From: Branchiostoma floridae | Taxonomy: Eukaryota > Chordata > Leptocardii > Amphioxiformes > Branchiostomatidae | DNA length: 64,000 nt | Direction of reading: 5' to 3' | NCBI RefSeq assembly: GCF_000003815.2 | Contig: NC_049993.1 | Coordinates: forward strand, 4,717,309 to 4,781,308 | In this document: positions 35,901 through 52,721 of the stretch, one piece after another | Numbering within the stretch: position 1 is the stretch's first letter | How the letters are laid out: every line of letters begins with the position of its first letter | The notes under the pieces: generated by a model | What the model was told of the DNA's origin: nothing | Database searches by the model: none | Seen by the model: only the letters and a program-made list of their open reading frames with translations | Position numbers and translations under genes: made by a program

Positions 35901-38108
35901 TGATGCAAATTACAGTAACTTGTATGACAAATGAAAACGAGTGAGGCCATTGTACAAAAAAATATTGTTATTGTGTTTTCAATATTTGTGATCAATGTTC
36001 ATAAGTTCATCATAACATACTGGCCCATTTTGGCATTGTAACTCTAGCACACTGTAACCATGAAAATATTTATTCACTATGTTATTGAAATGGTCACAAA
36101 TAAATCCTTTTACTCCATCTTACAACATACAACACAACACTGATGATTTCCAAACGTGATCATAGAATACTGGGTTTGGTCTCAAGGGGGGAGGGGGGCG
36201 GTATTACTCTATGGGACGAAATGGAACTTCGGGAACCACAACGCTTTCAAAACAAATGTAAACAAATGTTTCCGAAGTCAATTCACCAAGTTAACGTGAC
36301 AGAAACTAATATTTTCCGATAATATTCGATAAAACGTGCCATTCAGAATATGCAAATGAGGTAGCATGGCGGAAAACAGAGAAAACATACCTTTGTTTCG
36401 CGAACTCCTGAACGGTACAAAAAATTCCAAAGTTGTCAGGCTGCCTTCTGGAGGGTTACCGACCGATCGATCCAACTATTTCCAGTGTTCTCGGCCGTTG
36501 GAATTGAGACACATTCGTAAAATCCCATGCTAAAGTCTGTGATTGCTTCTTGACCTCTCCACACCGACGCAGCAACTTAGAACCGACCGATGGCGGCGAA
36601 ATCCCGGCAGAAACGCGAGTAAGCAGCTTCAGCCTCTAGCCAACAAAGATGGCTACCGTCTCTATCAAGTTGGAGGCACCACGTGACCGAAACTATGAGC
36701 TATGATTGGTCTAAAGATGGATATCCAGTTCTGAGCCTGCAGTGCGCCCACGCGGCCGCATGGTGGCGCAGGCGTATGTGTACCTCATTATGCATGCATT
36801 ACATCACCAGATAGGCCACACCCATACAAACTAAAGTGCCAAAGCCAAACAGCGGTGGGGGATTCCCTATCCTGGTTATAGCTGGGTGCGGCTTACAGGG
36901 CATATACATATATCTGAATGCTGGATGTATCAGGGCTTGGCAATAGTTGGCATCTTATAGGTTAAAGGTCTGCTACGCAGTTTTTTGTGCTCAAATTTGA
37001 AATATTCTAGAACTAAGAAATCTCAGATTTACTACTACTTTTGACACTTTTTGACACTTTTGTGTCATTATTTCACATTTGCAACGTAGAGAATTAGCCT
37101 ACAAACATTTCGTCCTACGCGCGCTGCAGGGCTTTAGCCAGCTCGAAATCATTTTCCGTCAACCAATTACAATCGTCGCGAAAACCGCGAAAATTAATTA
37201 GGAGGACTGAACTGAGACCTTGAAAAATGGGTTTTAATGAGATTATCGTATGCGAAAGGGCGCCGACACACATTGTCAACAATCATAACAATAGCAAAAC
37301 AAACAGTGTGTGGCTTTTACGGCCGTGGACGGCGTCCCCAAGCCGCCTGTAGCTTCCACCAAGGATTTTTGTCCGTCAAGGTTGACGGATTGGTTTTAAA
37401 ATTTTTCCGTCAGACGCAGCAAATTTCCGTCGGACGGACGCTGGCTAGACCCCTGGCGCGCTGTAACTTTCTGACCTCCCTAGTTAGGCACCGGTGAGAA
37501 TTCGAACAAGAATCAATCATCAACGGTTCATTCGGAAGAAACAAAATGGCTGAAACCCAGCGCGGGTGTGCAGATTCAGAGGTTTTCAAACGCGCTCGCA
37601 CGGCGAAAATATCGACTCCCGACATACCTTGAATAGTGTTCCGTAACGTGGTAGGCTTGATTCAACTAACTGTACAAAGAAATGGCCGGAAAATGGATTT
37701 TTTGTTTTCAGTTTGAAGCGCAAAAAACTGCATAGCAGACCTTTAAGGTCTTCTTTGGTATGGAGTCATATTGTCAACATTTTCAAAAGGAAATATGTGT
37801 TTTTTTATGTACCTTGTACAGCTTTCTTCAACCAAGCAATACCACATTCAGACATATGTTTGTTGACATGTAGCAAACACTAACAGTGCCACTGATGTTT
37901 TCTCTCTCTACATAACAGGAATCTTGGTGCCATGCCCAAGTTGGCCACGTTAGAAGTCTTTGGTATCCTGTGTGAGATCGGCATCGCTAATCTAAAGGAA
38001 CTCCTGCCACGCGTGAAGGTGAACACACGGCTCTTCAGCACCGTGGCGCGCCCAACCACCGGCTACCGCTGGACGTCCATATGGGGACTCAAGTGTCCCA
38101 ATATGTAG
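23957..38108 (+). CDS. SKP2: SKP2-like F-box/leucine-rich repeat protein (12 exons, 472 aa)
   Basis: Substrate-recognition subunit of the SCF (SKP1-CUL1-F-box) ubiquitin ligase; the vertebrate orthologue targets the CDK inhibitor p27 and acts in the nucleus. Exons: 23957-24045, 24998-25193, 26088-26217, 26659-26767, 27289-27462, 27915-28049, 28831-28935, 29105-29159, 29341-29413, 29720-29771, 30118-30228, 37919-38108 (stop TAG 38106-38108). All phases agree. The F-box starts near residue 139 ([18 protein letters not shown], then CSRWHNV and DESLW). About seven leucine-rich repeats follow ([57 protein letters not shown]). The tail [10 protein letters not shown] matches the IWGIKC end of human SKP2. 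The N-terminus is basic and low-complexity as in vertebrates; 472 aa compares with about 424 in human. The start has a good context (gcgaagATGG). The 7.7-kb last intron carries a whole other gene (31257-35652). Confidence 0.93.
25333..25751. mobile_element. CAGGG-ended MITE in SKP2 intron 2, 5-bp target duplication
   Basis: CAGGGATCGAAATAC ... GTATTTCGAACCCTG between ACTCA copies (25328-25332, 25752-25756). Interior repeats of gcaaattgcaagt. A nested piece (about 25440-25540) resembles the 13203-13572 element. Confidence 0.75.
28189..28482. mobile_element. MITE with about 33-bp inverted termini in SKP2 intron 6
   Basis: GCCCCCAGCCTTTCTAGAGA ... TCTAGAAAGGCTGGGGGC; the arms continue into gtcacgtttct / agaaacgtga. 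No clear target duplication found. Confidence 0.7.
29432..29490. repeat. (CT)n microsatellite in SKP2 intron 9
   Basis: ctctct runs interrupted by tagat, 20 bp after the donor of exon 29341-29413. Confidence 0.9.
30229..31256. other. SKP2 intron sequence 5' of the nested gene
   Basis: A GC-rich patch (30350-30620, with the TCTCGCGAGA motif) is followed by AT-rich sequence. No ORF, no recognised repeat and no convincing TIR partner downstream. It probably contains the promoter and possibly non-coding exons of the nested gene. Confidence 0.4.
30515..30524. promoter_or_regulatory. TCTCGCGAGA palindrome, possible promoter motif
   Basis: The palindromic CGCG motif TCTCGCGAGA is a known core motif of TATA-less promoters. 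It occurs in a GC-rich patch about 730 bp before the start of the RAG1-N-like gene, and could mark that gene's own promoter inside the SKP2 intron. Confidence 0.35.
31257..35652 (+). CDS. RAG1 N-terminus-like transposon protein (RING finger + DDE-like transposase), 10 exons, 1092 aa
   Basis: Exons: 31257-32447, 32659-32942, 33049-33267, 33382-33618, 33730-33818, 33914-34122, 34216-34587, 34694-34852, 34982-35186, 35339-35652 (3279 nt, no internal stop). Seen: a RAG1-type zinc-binding region with C20/C23, H65, C70/C73 and C101/C104, including HPPSFCHRC and a following GRPRLQ motif. Next is a C3HC4 RING (C184/C187, C199/H201, C204/C207, C222/C225) and a C2H2-like finger (C252/C255, H266/H267, C270), the same order as the non-core part of vertebrate RAG1. 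A Ser/Thr/Pro-rich linker (about 275-370) leads to a transposase-like half: GGDHGG (D585), ATGDYAFL (D659) followed by a Cys/His cluster ([10 protein letters not shown]), and [11 protein letters not shown] (E1035) near the C-terminus. These are my candidate catalytic residues. Known: mobile elements coding RAG1-N-like proteins (N-RAG-TP) are described from Aplysia, with relatives in lancelet, sea urchin and cnidarians. Inference: such an element, nested on the same strand in the SKP2 last intron. I found no flanking TIRs and no RAG2/Kelch ORF nearby. An AATAAA lies at 36099-36104. Upstream 5'UTR exons are possible. Confidence 0.85.
36099..36104 (+). terminator. Poly(A) signal candidate for the RAG1-N-like gene
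   Basis: AATAAA about 450 nt after the stop codon of the nested gene, in AT-rich sequence and on the same strand. It would let the nested gene end its transcript before the last SKP2 exon. Confidence 0.35.
36240..36840. other. CpG-rich block in SKP2 last intron with short ORFs
   Basis: A GC- and CpG-rich stretch downstream of the RAG1-N-like gene, unlike the AT-rich DNA around it. It holds a 55-codon plus-strand ORF from ATG 36366 ([17 protein letters not shown]...) and an ATGGCGGCGAAATCC start near 36590 followed by a donor-like cga|GTAAGC. These look like promoter or first-exon sequence, or the 3' part of the nested transposon. I do not recognise a product. Confidence 0.3.
36966..37742. 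mobile_element. TTAA-flanked element holding a nested hAT MITE
   Basis: TTAA at both edges with inverted termini AGGTCTGCTACGCAGTTTTT and AAAAACTGCATAGCAGACCT. About 780 bp including the 329-bp nested insertion. In the last SKP2 intron, 3' of the RAG1-N-like gene. Confidence 0.7.
37127..37455. mobile_element. hAT-type MITE, 8-bp target duplication GCGCGCTG
   Basis: Sister of 14379-14720 in the same orientation, bounded by perfect GCGCGCTG (37119-37126 and 37456-37463). Nested inside the TTAA-flanked element 36966-37742. Confidence 0.82.
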
Positions 38109-39476
38109 AGTCAAAAGCCTTTTAGAAATCAATGACTTAGGAAGAAAGTAAAGTCACAATATGCCAAATAGCAGATACTCAACCAAATGGATATGATTTG
38201 GGATGCCTATCCTTCATTGGCATATGAAGGTCACAATGATTTGAAAATTACTCTTGACTAAAGGAAAACATGTCAGCATTATTTTGAGTATTTGCTGATC
38301 TTGCCATGAAGCAGATTTTGTATGTAGGATTAGAATGCAATAATGTAGCAAATTGAGAAGATACATGTCATGTCCACTAAAGCAGTATCTGCATGTTCTT
38401 TTAATCGTTCCACAAACCACATTAATCAAAAATATTCCAATGAAATGTTAAAACATTCTATATCAAAGGTAAATTCCATTGTAAACTTTTCAAGTAAAAA
38501 TTTGTATTTCTGTCATACTTGAAAATTGTATATAGCTTCTTATTTTGATATTGTCTGATTGTAAAACTAGATAGCAAGATTGTACTGTAATGAATACATG
38601 TATGTGCATTAGCTATTACTTTCTGCCATTGAGGAAATTGTTATTATTGATACAATTTGCTTTGTCAACTAATTTGGTGCTCAGTTTTAAATTTTGAATT
38701 CTTAGAATGTTCAAATTTTAGCTTCTTTGGTAAGTTGTAGTGTTCTTCTCACGGAGAGGGCTGATGTTAGGCCATCTGGTAGTTGGACTAATTTCTTAGA
38801 GTTGGGTAAATTTGATATGTTATAGACATTTTTGTTTAACTTTTGTTTGAGTTCAAGTTAAAAAAATACATGTTACTGTTTGTATTACTGATGTCACAGC
38901 AGTGTTGCTCTTATTGTTGCTAGTTTATGAATTAATTGCTACAATCATGGTTCGAATTGGATATATGTAGGCAAATGCAGTATTTGTGGTCCGAGGAACA
39001 ATATTCCTAGCAAGCTATTTGTTTCTTATTGCTTCTCCCAAGAACTAAGAAGCACAGAAGAAACTTTCCCTTGCCCCTGTTGTGCAAAGAATGTTTTTGT
39101 GTATCATCCCTCTCAATGCTGCAATGTTTGTTATTAAGGTTTCTTTAGAATTTTGTTTTTTCAGAGGGAGATTTATACAATATATGGTGATGGGGAAGTG
39201 AATTTATCTGTAGAGGTAGAGAAGAAAGATTTATGAGTAGTACATGTATTTTACAAATGATATGGTTCCATTAATTAAAATATGTTCGAGTATATGGTGA
39301 TGTTTGTCATGTTTTATAACTTCCTTGATTCCTTTTCTCTGGGATAAACGTATTTGTGGAATTGATGAAAACTTATTGTAGGATATTTTGCAATTTCGTT
39401 TTACAACTTTAACCAAAGTTCAAACGTTCGTGGCGGTGCATTGATACATGCTCTAGACAAAGTTCACAGCTTTCAC

Positions 39477-39482
39477 AATAAA
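39477..39482 (+). terminator. Poly(A) signal candidate for SKP2
   Basis: AATAAA about 1.4 kb after the SKP2 stop and 250 bp before the next gene's ATG. The interval 38109-39470 is AT-rich with no recognisable ORF, consistent with a long 3'UTR or spacer. Confidence 0.2.
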
Positions 39483-39729
39483 GGGGTCGTATGGCCTTGC
39501 TTTTATACACCCTTTCAAAGTTTGATGAGGGTATGATGTACCAATTGGAAGACATTCAAAGCGATCAGGTGGACGTATGAAAACTTATTAGTTATATTCT
39601 AAAAGTATGACCATACAGATCTACGTTGTAGAATACATAAATACTCCAAACAACGGACGGTGTTCTAGAACACGAAATTCAGTTTTCACCTAGTTACCAG
39701 TTCAGGGAACTGTGGCGGCTGCAGTCGCT

Positions 39730-41587
39730 ATGTACCGCTTCGTGGCCTGGGCGAGTAACGTGAAAAACGTGGTGGTAGAGACAACTTGTCGGATCGGCAG
39801 GGCTGTGTGTTGCTGTTCATGTTGCGGAGATGAGGACTCCACAAACGGAGACTGGGTGTACCGGGAGCCAACAGGTGAGTAGCGGGGGTCAGTCACCTCA
39901 ACCAGCATTCAACAACCTCATGGACGTAAAATGATTTTAACTCTGACTGTTTCTCATTGATTATGCACATAGGGTCCTCATTTTCGTTAATTATATCGGT
40001 TGATTATCTCCCCCATCCAAATAGCAAATTGTCCAAAGTATGACTTAACAAAGACATCATTTAGAGTGTATTATTACATGGTTTTCGAAGGAAAAGTACA
40101 AGTTGTGTTTTGTCGTCTTTTCGTTTGCAGGTATTCAGGAGGTCCCTCCCTACATTGATCTAACGGGTTCGTCTCTGACGTTAGACGAAACAGTAGAGAG
40201 AGACCCGGGTTCTGTAAATGAGAAAAGTAGGTTTTGTTTTAGCGGAGAAGGTCCGGAGACGGATGAGGTGGCAGTGACGGTTTCCTCGGCTGGTGTCGTC
40301 ATCACAGAGCAACCCCGTGCCTTGAAAGGCGACATGGCGATCGCTGAAGTCAAGTTGACGGCAACAGACGACGAAGTTTCGGCTGTGCCGGAAGATGTCT
40401 CTCTACAGGATGAGATTGCAAACGCCGTCCCTACGAATGCCGTTCCGCCGAATGAATGCGGAGTTTCAAAGGAGCCCTTCCAGGAGGTGGCAACGTCGTC
40501 GGCTGACGACCACGGGCATGACGAATCAGAAGTGAAGCAGAGCGCCAACTTGCACAAGAAGGATGTCTCAACGGCTGACAACCCTGTTGTTGATAACGAC
40601 GATGATGATGATGATGGGGAAAACGGCGTCTTCCCAAGCTTCTCTCTTGTTCAGACCATCAACAACAAGAAGAGCCCTGGCCAACACAGCCCGGGTCGTC
40701 GCGGCGCCAGTCCCTCCGTATCTGCCCCAGCCCTGCAGCGGGACTACGAGATGAATCCTTCGGGCGCAGGTCCACTGGAGCGCCGAGGAGAGAAGGTGTC
40801 TCCGCGCGGTGGTGCCGGCATCAACCTGCTGAAGACCGCGAGTCTCAACTCCTTCCTGTCGTCCGTTAAGGCGAACAAGTCGTCACTGCATGCCACGATG
40901 TTGGGTCAGTTTAAGTCAGTTGTGATCTTTTAGCTAACGAGTCCAGTGTCTGTTTGAACAGTTAAATCGGACAATCATTGAAAAAGTTTATTCCTATTTA
41001 TTGAAAATCGATTGTGCGCACTGAATAGTTAGCATTGAATATCCGTTTAGACTCATTTCATTTGCGTTTTAATCTTGTCCATTTTATTCGAATATTTGTC
41101 AGCTCTCCAAAATGCTTAGTGCTGATCTAACACACTGCACGTAATGGTTTCAACAGATGCTGCAGACTTCGGGCTGGAGTTCCTACCGGCCTGCAGGCCC
41201 GCCCTACCGCGTCAGGGAAGCACACCGCCCGGACTGAGCAGGTACCAGGTCCTGGTCGGGAAAACCTGGCTCAGCAAGCTGACCGCCATCGGGCGCAAGC
41301 GCCACCATGGGGCCAAGCGGCGAAAGGCAAAGATAAAGGACAGAGAGCGCCTGGTTACCCAGACGACGGATGGGGTAGGTTTCTATGGGGAAAATATATG
41401 TTTGTCCGTGAATAGTTTCATCAGGTTGGCGCATTACTGAGTAAAGAGACCATTTTTACACAATCACAGCTTTATTTTCACCTACGCTTAAAAGTTATTC
41501 AGGTCATTGTATTCTATTTCACATGGTCATTGTATTGTATTTCAGATTCGGGTGGTGATTGAGTTTGGTGAGAGCACCACCCTGTGA
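39730..41587 (+). CDS. Unrecognised protein, 4 exons, 392 aa
   Basis: Exons 39730-39874, 40131-40904, 41157-41374 and 41546-41587 (stop TGA 41585-41587); phases and GT-AG sites all agree. I do not recognise the family. The N-terminus (MYRFVAWASNV) is followed by a Cys cluster around residues 35-40 (VCCCSCCG), a possible acylation or metal-binding site. The middle (about 60-280) is acidic and low-complexity, with a run of six Asp and then Ser/Pro/Gly-rich sequence, so probably disordered. The last 100 residues look more ordered: a short hydrophobic stretch (YQVLVGKTWLSKLTAIG), a strongly basic segment (KRHHGAKRRKAKIKDRER) that could be a nuclear localisation signal, then RVVIEFGESTTL. The final TTL fits a class I PDZ-ligand pattern. 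No transmembrane segment or signal peptide is evident. An AATAAA lies 34 nt after the stop (41621-41626). The gene sits between SKP2 and GCDH with its own roughly 1.6-kb upstream region. Confidence 0.7.
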
Positions 41588-41620
41588 AGAAGGCAAAAAG
41601 TGCAGGAAGAGAAGTCACTA

Positions 41621-41626
41621 AATAAA
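41621..41626 (+). terminator. Poly(A) signal candidate for the unrecognised 392-aa gene
   Basis: AATAAA 34 nt downstream of the TGA stop. It is very close to the coding end, so later signals may be used instead. Confidence 0.3.
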
Positions 41627-42112
41627 TTTATAAAGACCATAGTACACTGGTGGCTTTCCTGGAAGTCAGGTCCTGCTATGCTGCTACCTGTAGAGACACT
41701 AATTGTATGTGAACAGAGACTTTATATTTGTATATTTGTAAAACAGATTATCCAGAAATGCCATGTCTTACAGAGAACTTACTGCATTAAAACACTGCAG
41801 TCATCAGCCTTGGAAGGTAAAATTTGCACCTTTTGCCAAAGTAATAAATTTGACATTGAAATACTAGTAACATCACTTTTACAAATACATGTATTTCTAG
41901 AAAGTGCAAGGTGCCCTAGAAATTACCAATTCTTCACTTGATACAAAATGATACAAAGAGCATCACATAGAAGAATAGTTTATATATGTAAAGCATACAG
42001 TCTATATGTCATTACTTGTCAGTGTGGCTGACAGCACACTTTTGAAATCATAAAATATGAAATACATGTAGTGCCTTTTGTATCACTATTCTTTATTGTG
42101 TGTAAATAGTAT

Positions 42113-42295
42113 CTCCAAGCAGAGGTTGAGTCGCGTAGATATAGTAGTAGTCGGAAAAATTACAGANNNNNNNNNNNNNNNNNNNNNNNNNNNNNNNNNN
42201 NNNNNNNNNNNNNNNNNNNNNNNNNNNNNNNNNNNNNNNNNNNNNNNNNNNNNNNNNNNNNNNNNNTATCTACGAGACTCAACCTCTGCTTGGAG
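42113..42295. mobile_element. TIR element interrupted by an assembly gap
   Basis: Left arm 42113-42141 and right arm 42267-42295 are 29-bp inverted repeats with one mismatch (CTCCAAGCAGAGGTTGAGTC ...), flanked by AGTAT on both sides. The 100-N gap lies between them, so the true length is unknown. Confidence 0.65.
42167..42266. other. Assembly gap (100 N) inside a TIR element
   Basis: Flanked by the inverted arms described at 42113-42295, in the spacer between the 392-aa gene and GCDH. A fold-back sequence would explain the failed assembly. Confidence 0.95.
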
Positions 42296-43370
42296 AGTAT
42301 GTAAACAGATGGTTAGGTCCATGTAAATTTAATGGTTGCACAACTGAGGAAAACCGAAAAGGGGAGTGGCTAGTAACCCCTAGGCCCTTGCTTTGAAATA
42401 TGCGGTTCTACAGAAACTTGCCAACTTGTCATTAGGCACTACAGTACAAGGTGAACAACAACAAATAGAAAGAACACATACGAATAGTATGTCAACTATC
42501 AAGTTCCTTTAATCCTGTACATATAAGTTAATCACTCTCTATAGCATGTACACAACCCATACATGTCAGCAACTCTCCAGTACATCATTATCATGGTTAA
42601 GAGAAGTACGAAGTTTCCTACATTTAAATAAACTGTAATACGTAAAAGAAGGCCACCTTTCTCACCAAATTACTAGTAGCTTTAATCTACAGAACATACA
42701 GGGGACCATTTCAAAATATATTAGGCCAAATAGCTCCATAGGCAAGATTCATTTGCCTGATAGAAATAGTGACATTTTCTCGTACTGGGGACCATTTTAC
42801 ACGTCATTCATTCTATTCAAAAATGTTATTCTCCCCCCCCCCCCCAATGACTATAGGAACAAACAAAATGCTTTTTTTGTAATAAAAGTTGGCTTGCATT
42901 CTTTTGCCCTCCCCATTCTCAACTTTGTGTCTAACATGGTTCAAGCTTGCTATACAACTAGTATATCACATGGTTTAATTTGCACTCTTCTATGAAGACC
43001 TTGGTCTTAATTAAAACTATCCTAACAAAACTCTTACTACACAGACACAAGAAACCTGAGACACTTGTTGTAAGAACAGGTGACAAGAGTTTTTTCTTCA
43101 CAATTTACTCTTGGAAGATCTGGTATTGTTAAAATCTATGTACATGAAAATATGGGAAATATTGGTGCAAGTCTGCACCGTCAGACAATCTCCTGTTTAA
43201 CAAATGTAACATGGAAAAGAGCAAAACTCATTGACAGTGATTAACTTTGTTTCATGTTATCTAAAGATGAATACAACAAAATCTGCATCTATCAGAAATT
43301 TCAAGGAACTGCATCTGTGTGTTTGGTGTTTTTTGCATGCTTTGTGTCCATAGCAGAAGCACATGGCTCA

Positions 43371-50944
<7,574 letters not shown>

Positions 50945-51274
50945 CGTTTCTTCGACTCTTCTTCACACAACGTAGATCCCACAACTTTCTCACACTTCTT
51001 GTAGAGCTACAACCACCGAAATATGGACGTTAGCCCCCTTGAGTGAGCAGAAAAATGACACTACGTAACGCTGCACTGGTACGCTGTCAACCTTGCGCAA
51101 CAGTCATGTGTTAGCTTGTTCTCGTACCCAGGGTGTTCTCCTTCCCAGAGCTTTATCCGAAAAAGGTTGGCGTTGGAATGTATCCGCCTGATGTTTAAAT
51201 ACCCGTGACCTCTGACCCGTGACGTATGACCTCGTTCCCAGGGTGTACAGTGCACTGTGCCTTGGGAACGATCG
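50945..51274. promoter_or_regulatory. Shared GCDH / MULE-derived gene upstream region
   Basis: The two start codons are 330 bp apart and point away from each other, so this interval probably works as a bidirectional promoter. It contains a DR1 nuclear-receptor site (51206-51218), a CRE-like TGACGTAT with an adjoining TGACCT half-site (51220-51232) and two copies of cccagggtgt (about 51127 and 51237). Confidence 0.55.
51206..51218 (-). promoter_or_regulatory. DR1 nuclear-receptor element
   Basis: TGACCTCTGACCC; the reverse complement GGGTCAGAGGTCA fits the direct-repeat-1 consensus bound by HNF4, RXR/PPAR and COUP-TF receptors. It lies about 265 bp upstream of the GCDH ATG. DR1 control of acyl-CoA dehydrogenase genes is established in vertebrates; activity here is inference. 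Confidence 0.5.
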
Positions 51275-52641
51275 ATGGCTGCGAAACTATCGCCTGCTGT
51301 CGTCGGACCGCAGTTGCCGACGTATGAAATCTTTAACACACTCAAAGATTTCGAGGAAACGCTTGTCAGTTTCAAAAGAGCAACACTGACCAACTATGCA
51401 GAACTCAAAAAGGATAACAAACAATTCGGGGAAACTGGTGAGTTTTTCGATCGGGTTTCTGACCAGTTTTCGCGCGAAATGCGTTCTATAACTCCCATGC
51501 TATTAAACACTGTATGCGCACTGTTAAGGCTCGAACTCGGGAGCGTTTGAACGGTTAATTAAGTGTGCATTTGATTGTAATTAGAATAAAGTATAACAGG
51601 AAAGAATATAGTACAAAAACTGTATGTAAAAAAATTAGGTCAGCGCTATTTTCTCCATGTGGTGTTTAACTTTAATGTACACCAGATGTGGTCCCATCAG
51701 ACTGGCTTTACGTCTTACGTTACTGACAGGTTTGAAGCACGGATAGAATTGAACTGTTGTTTCTGGTTGGTTTTCAGCACTCAACAAGCTGTAAATGCTT
51801 TTCTTCAAACTATAATAGCATGACTTTTGAAGTTTTAATGACATGTACAATGGCAGGACTTTGTTCGAAAATAGCACAGTCCTCCCATTGTACATGTCAT
51901 TAAAACTTCAAAAGTCATGTGAATCGGAATTATATCCTAACAGTTATTAGAGAAGAAACGTGACTTCACAGCAATCTAATCTAAGACATTACATCATTGA
52001 ACATTGTATTCTGAAACGTCACAGCCATTGTTGTAACACTACATCATTGTACATTGTACTGCTGAACTTGCTGAAGTGTCTAAGCACAGTAGCCTGGCAG
52101 GCATGCAGCATGCATCAGAGATCTTTGAAATGAATTCGTCCTCATTAAAAATGCATCTATGCAGTCACACTTACACTTATGTTTCCGCAAATAATTTTTC
52201 ATGTCACAAAACACCTGAAAAGCACTACGAATGAATGTTAAGATTTACATTACATTATGTGAGTCCTTTCATTCACATCTGCGTTAGTCTACTACTGCTC
52301 AAGCCAAAATGATTGAAAATTGAATTTATCATTCGTATCATGAGCACTTTAGAATGTACATATTTAAATTTCTACAATGCCAAACACAACCTCAAAATAT
52401 ATGCTTAATGTCAAACACAGATCACATCCCAATGTGCACTGCAGTATTGATACTTAGTAACTGTTACAGTACTAGCATAAAATTTCATCTGTTACACAAG
52501 TTGGAAAAAAGTTTCAACTATCTTTAAGATACAAAAGTTTAAAAGTTATATAAATATATATATTCAAAAGTTATTTATTCATATATATATATATATATAT
52601 ATATACATATGTATATATATATATATATATATATACATATG

Positions 52642-52721
<80 letters not shown>

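Noticed and set aside
30444..36875. Inverted caccgctgttt on both sides of the RAG1-N-like gene as its TIR
   Set aside because: Only 11 bp match, the surrounding bases do not align, and no target duplication accompanies them.
40150..40581. 143-codon minus-strand ORF
   Set aside because: Shadow of exon 2 of the 392-aa gene, low-complexity Ser/Thr composition.
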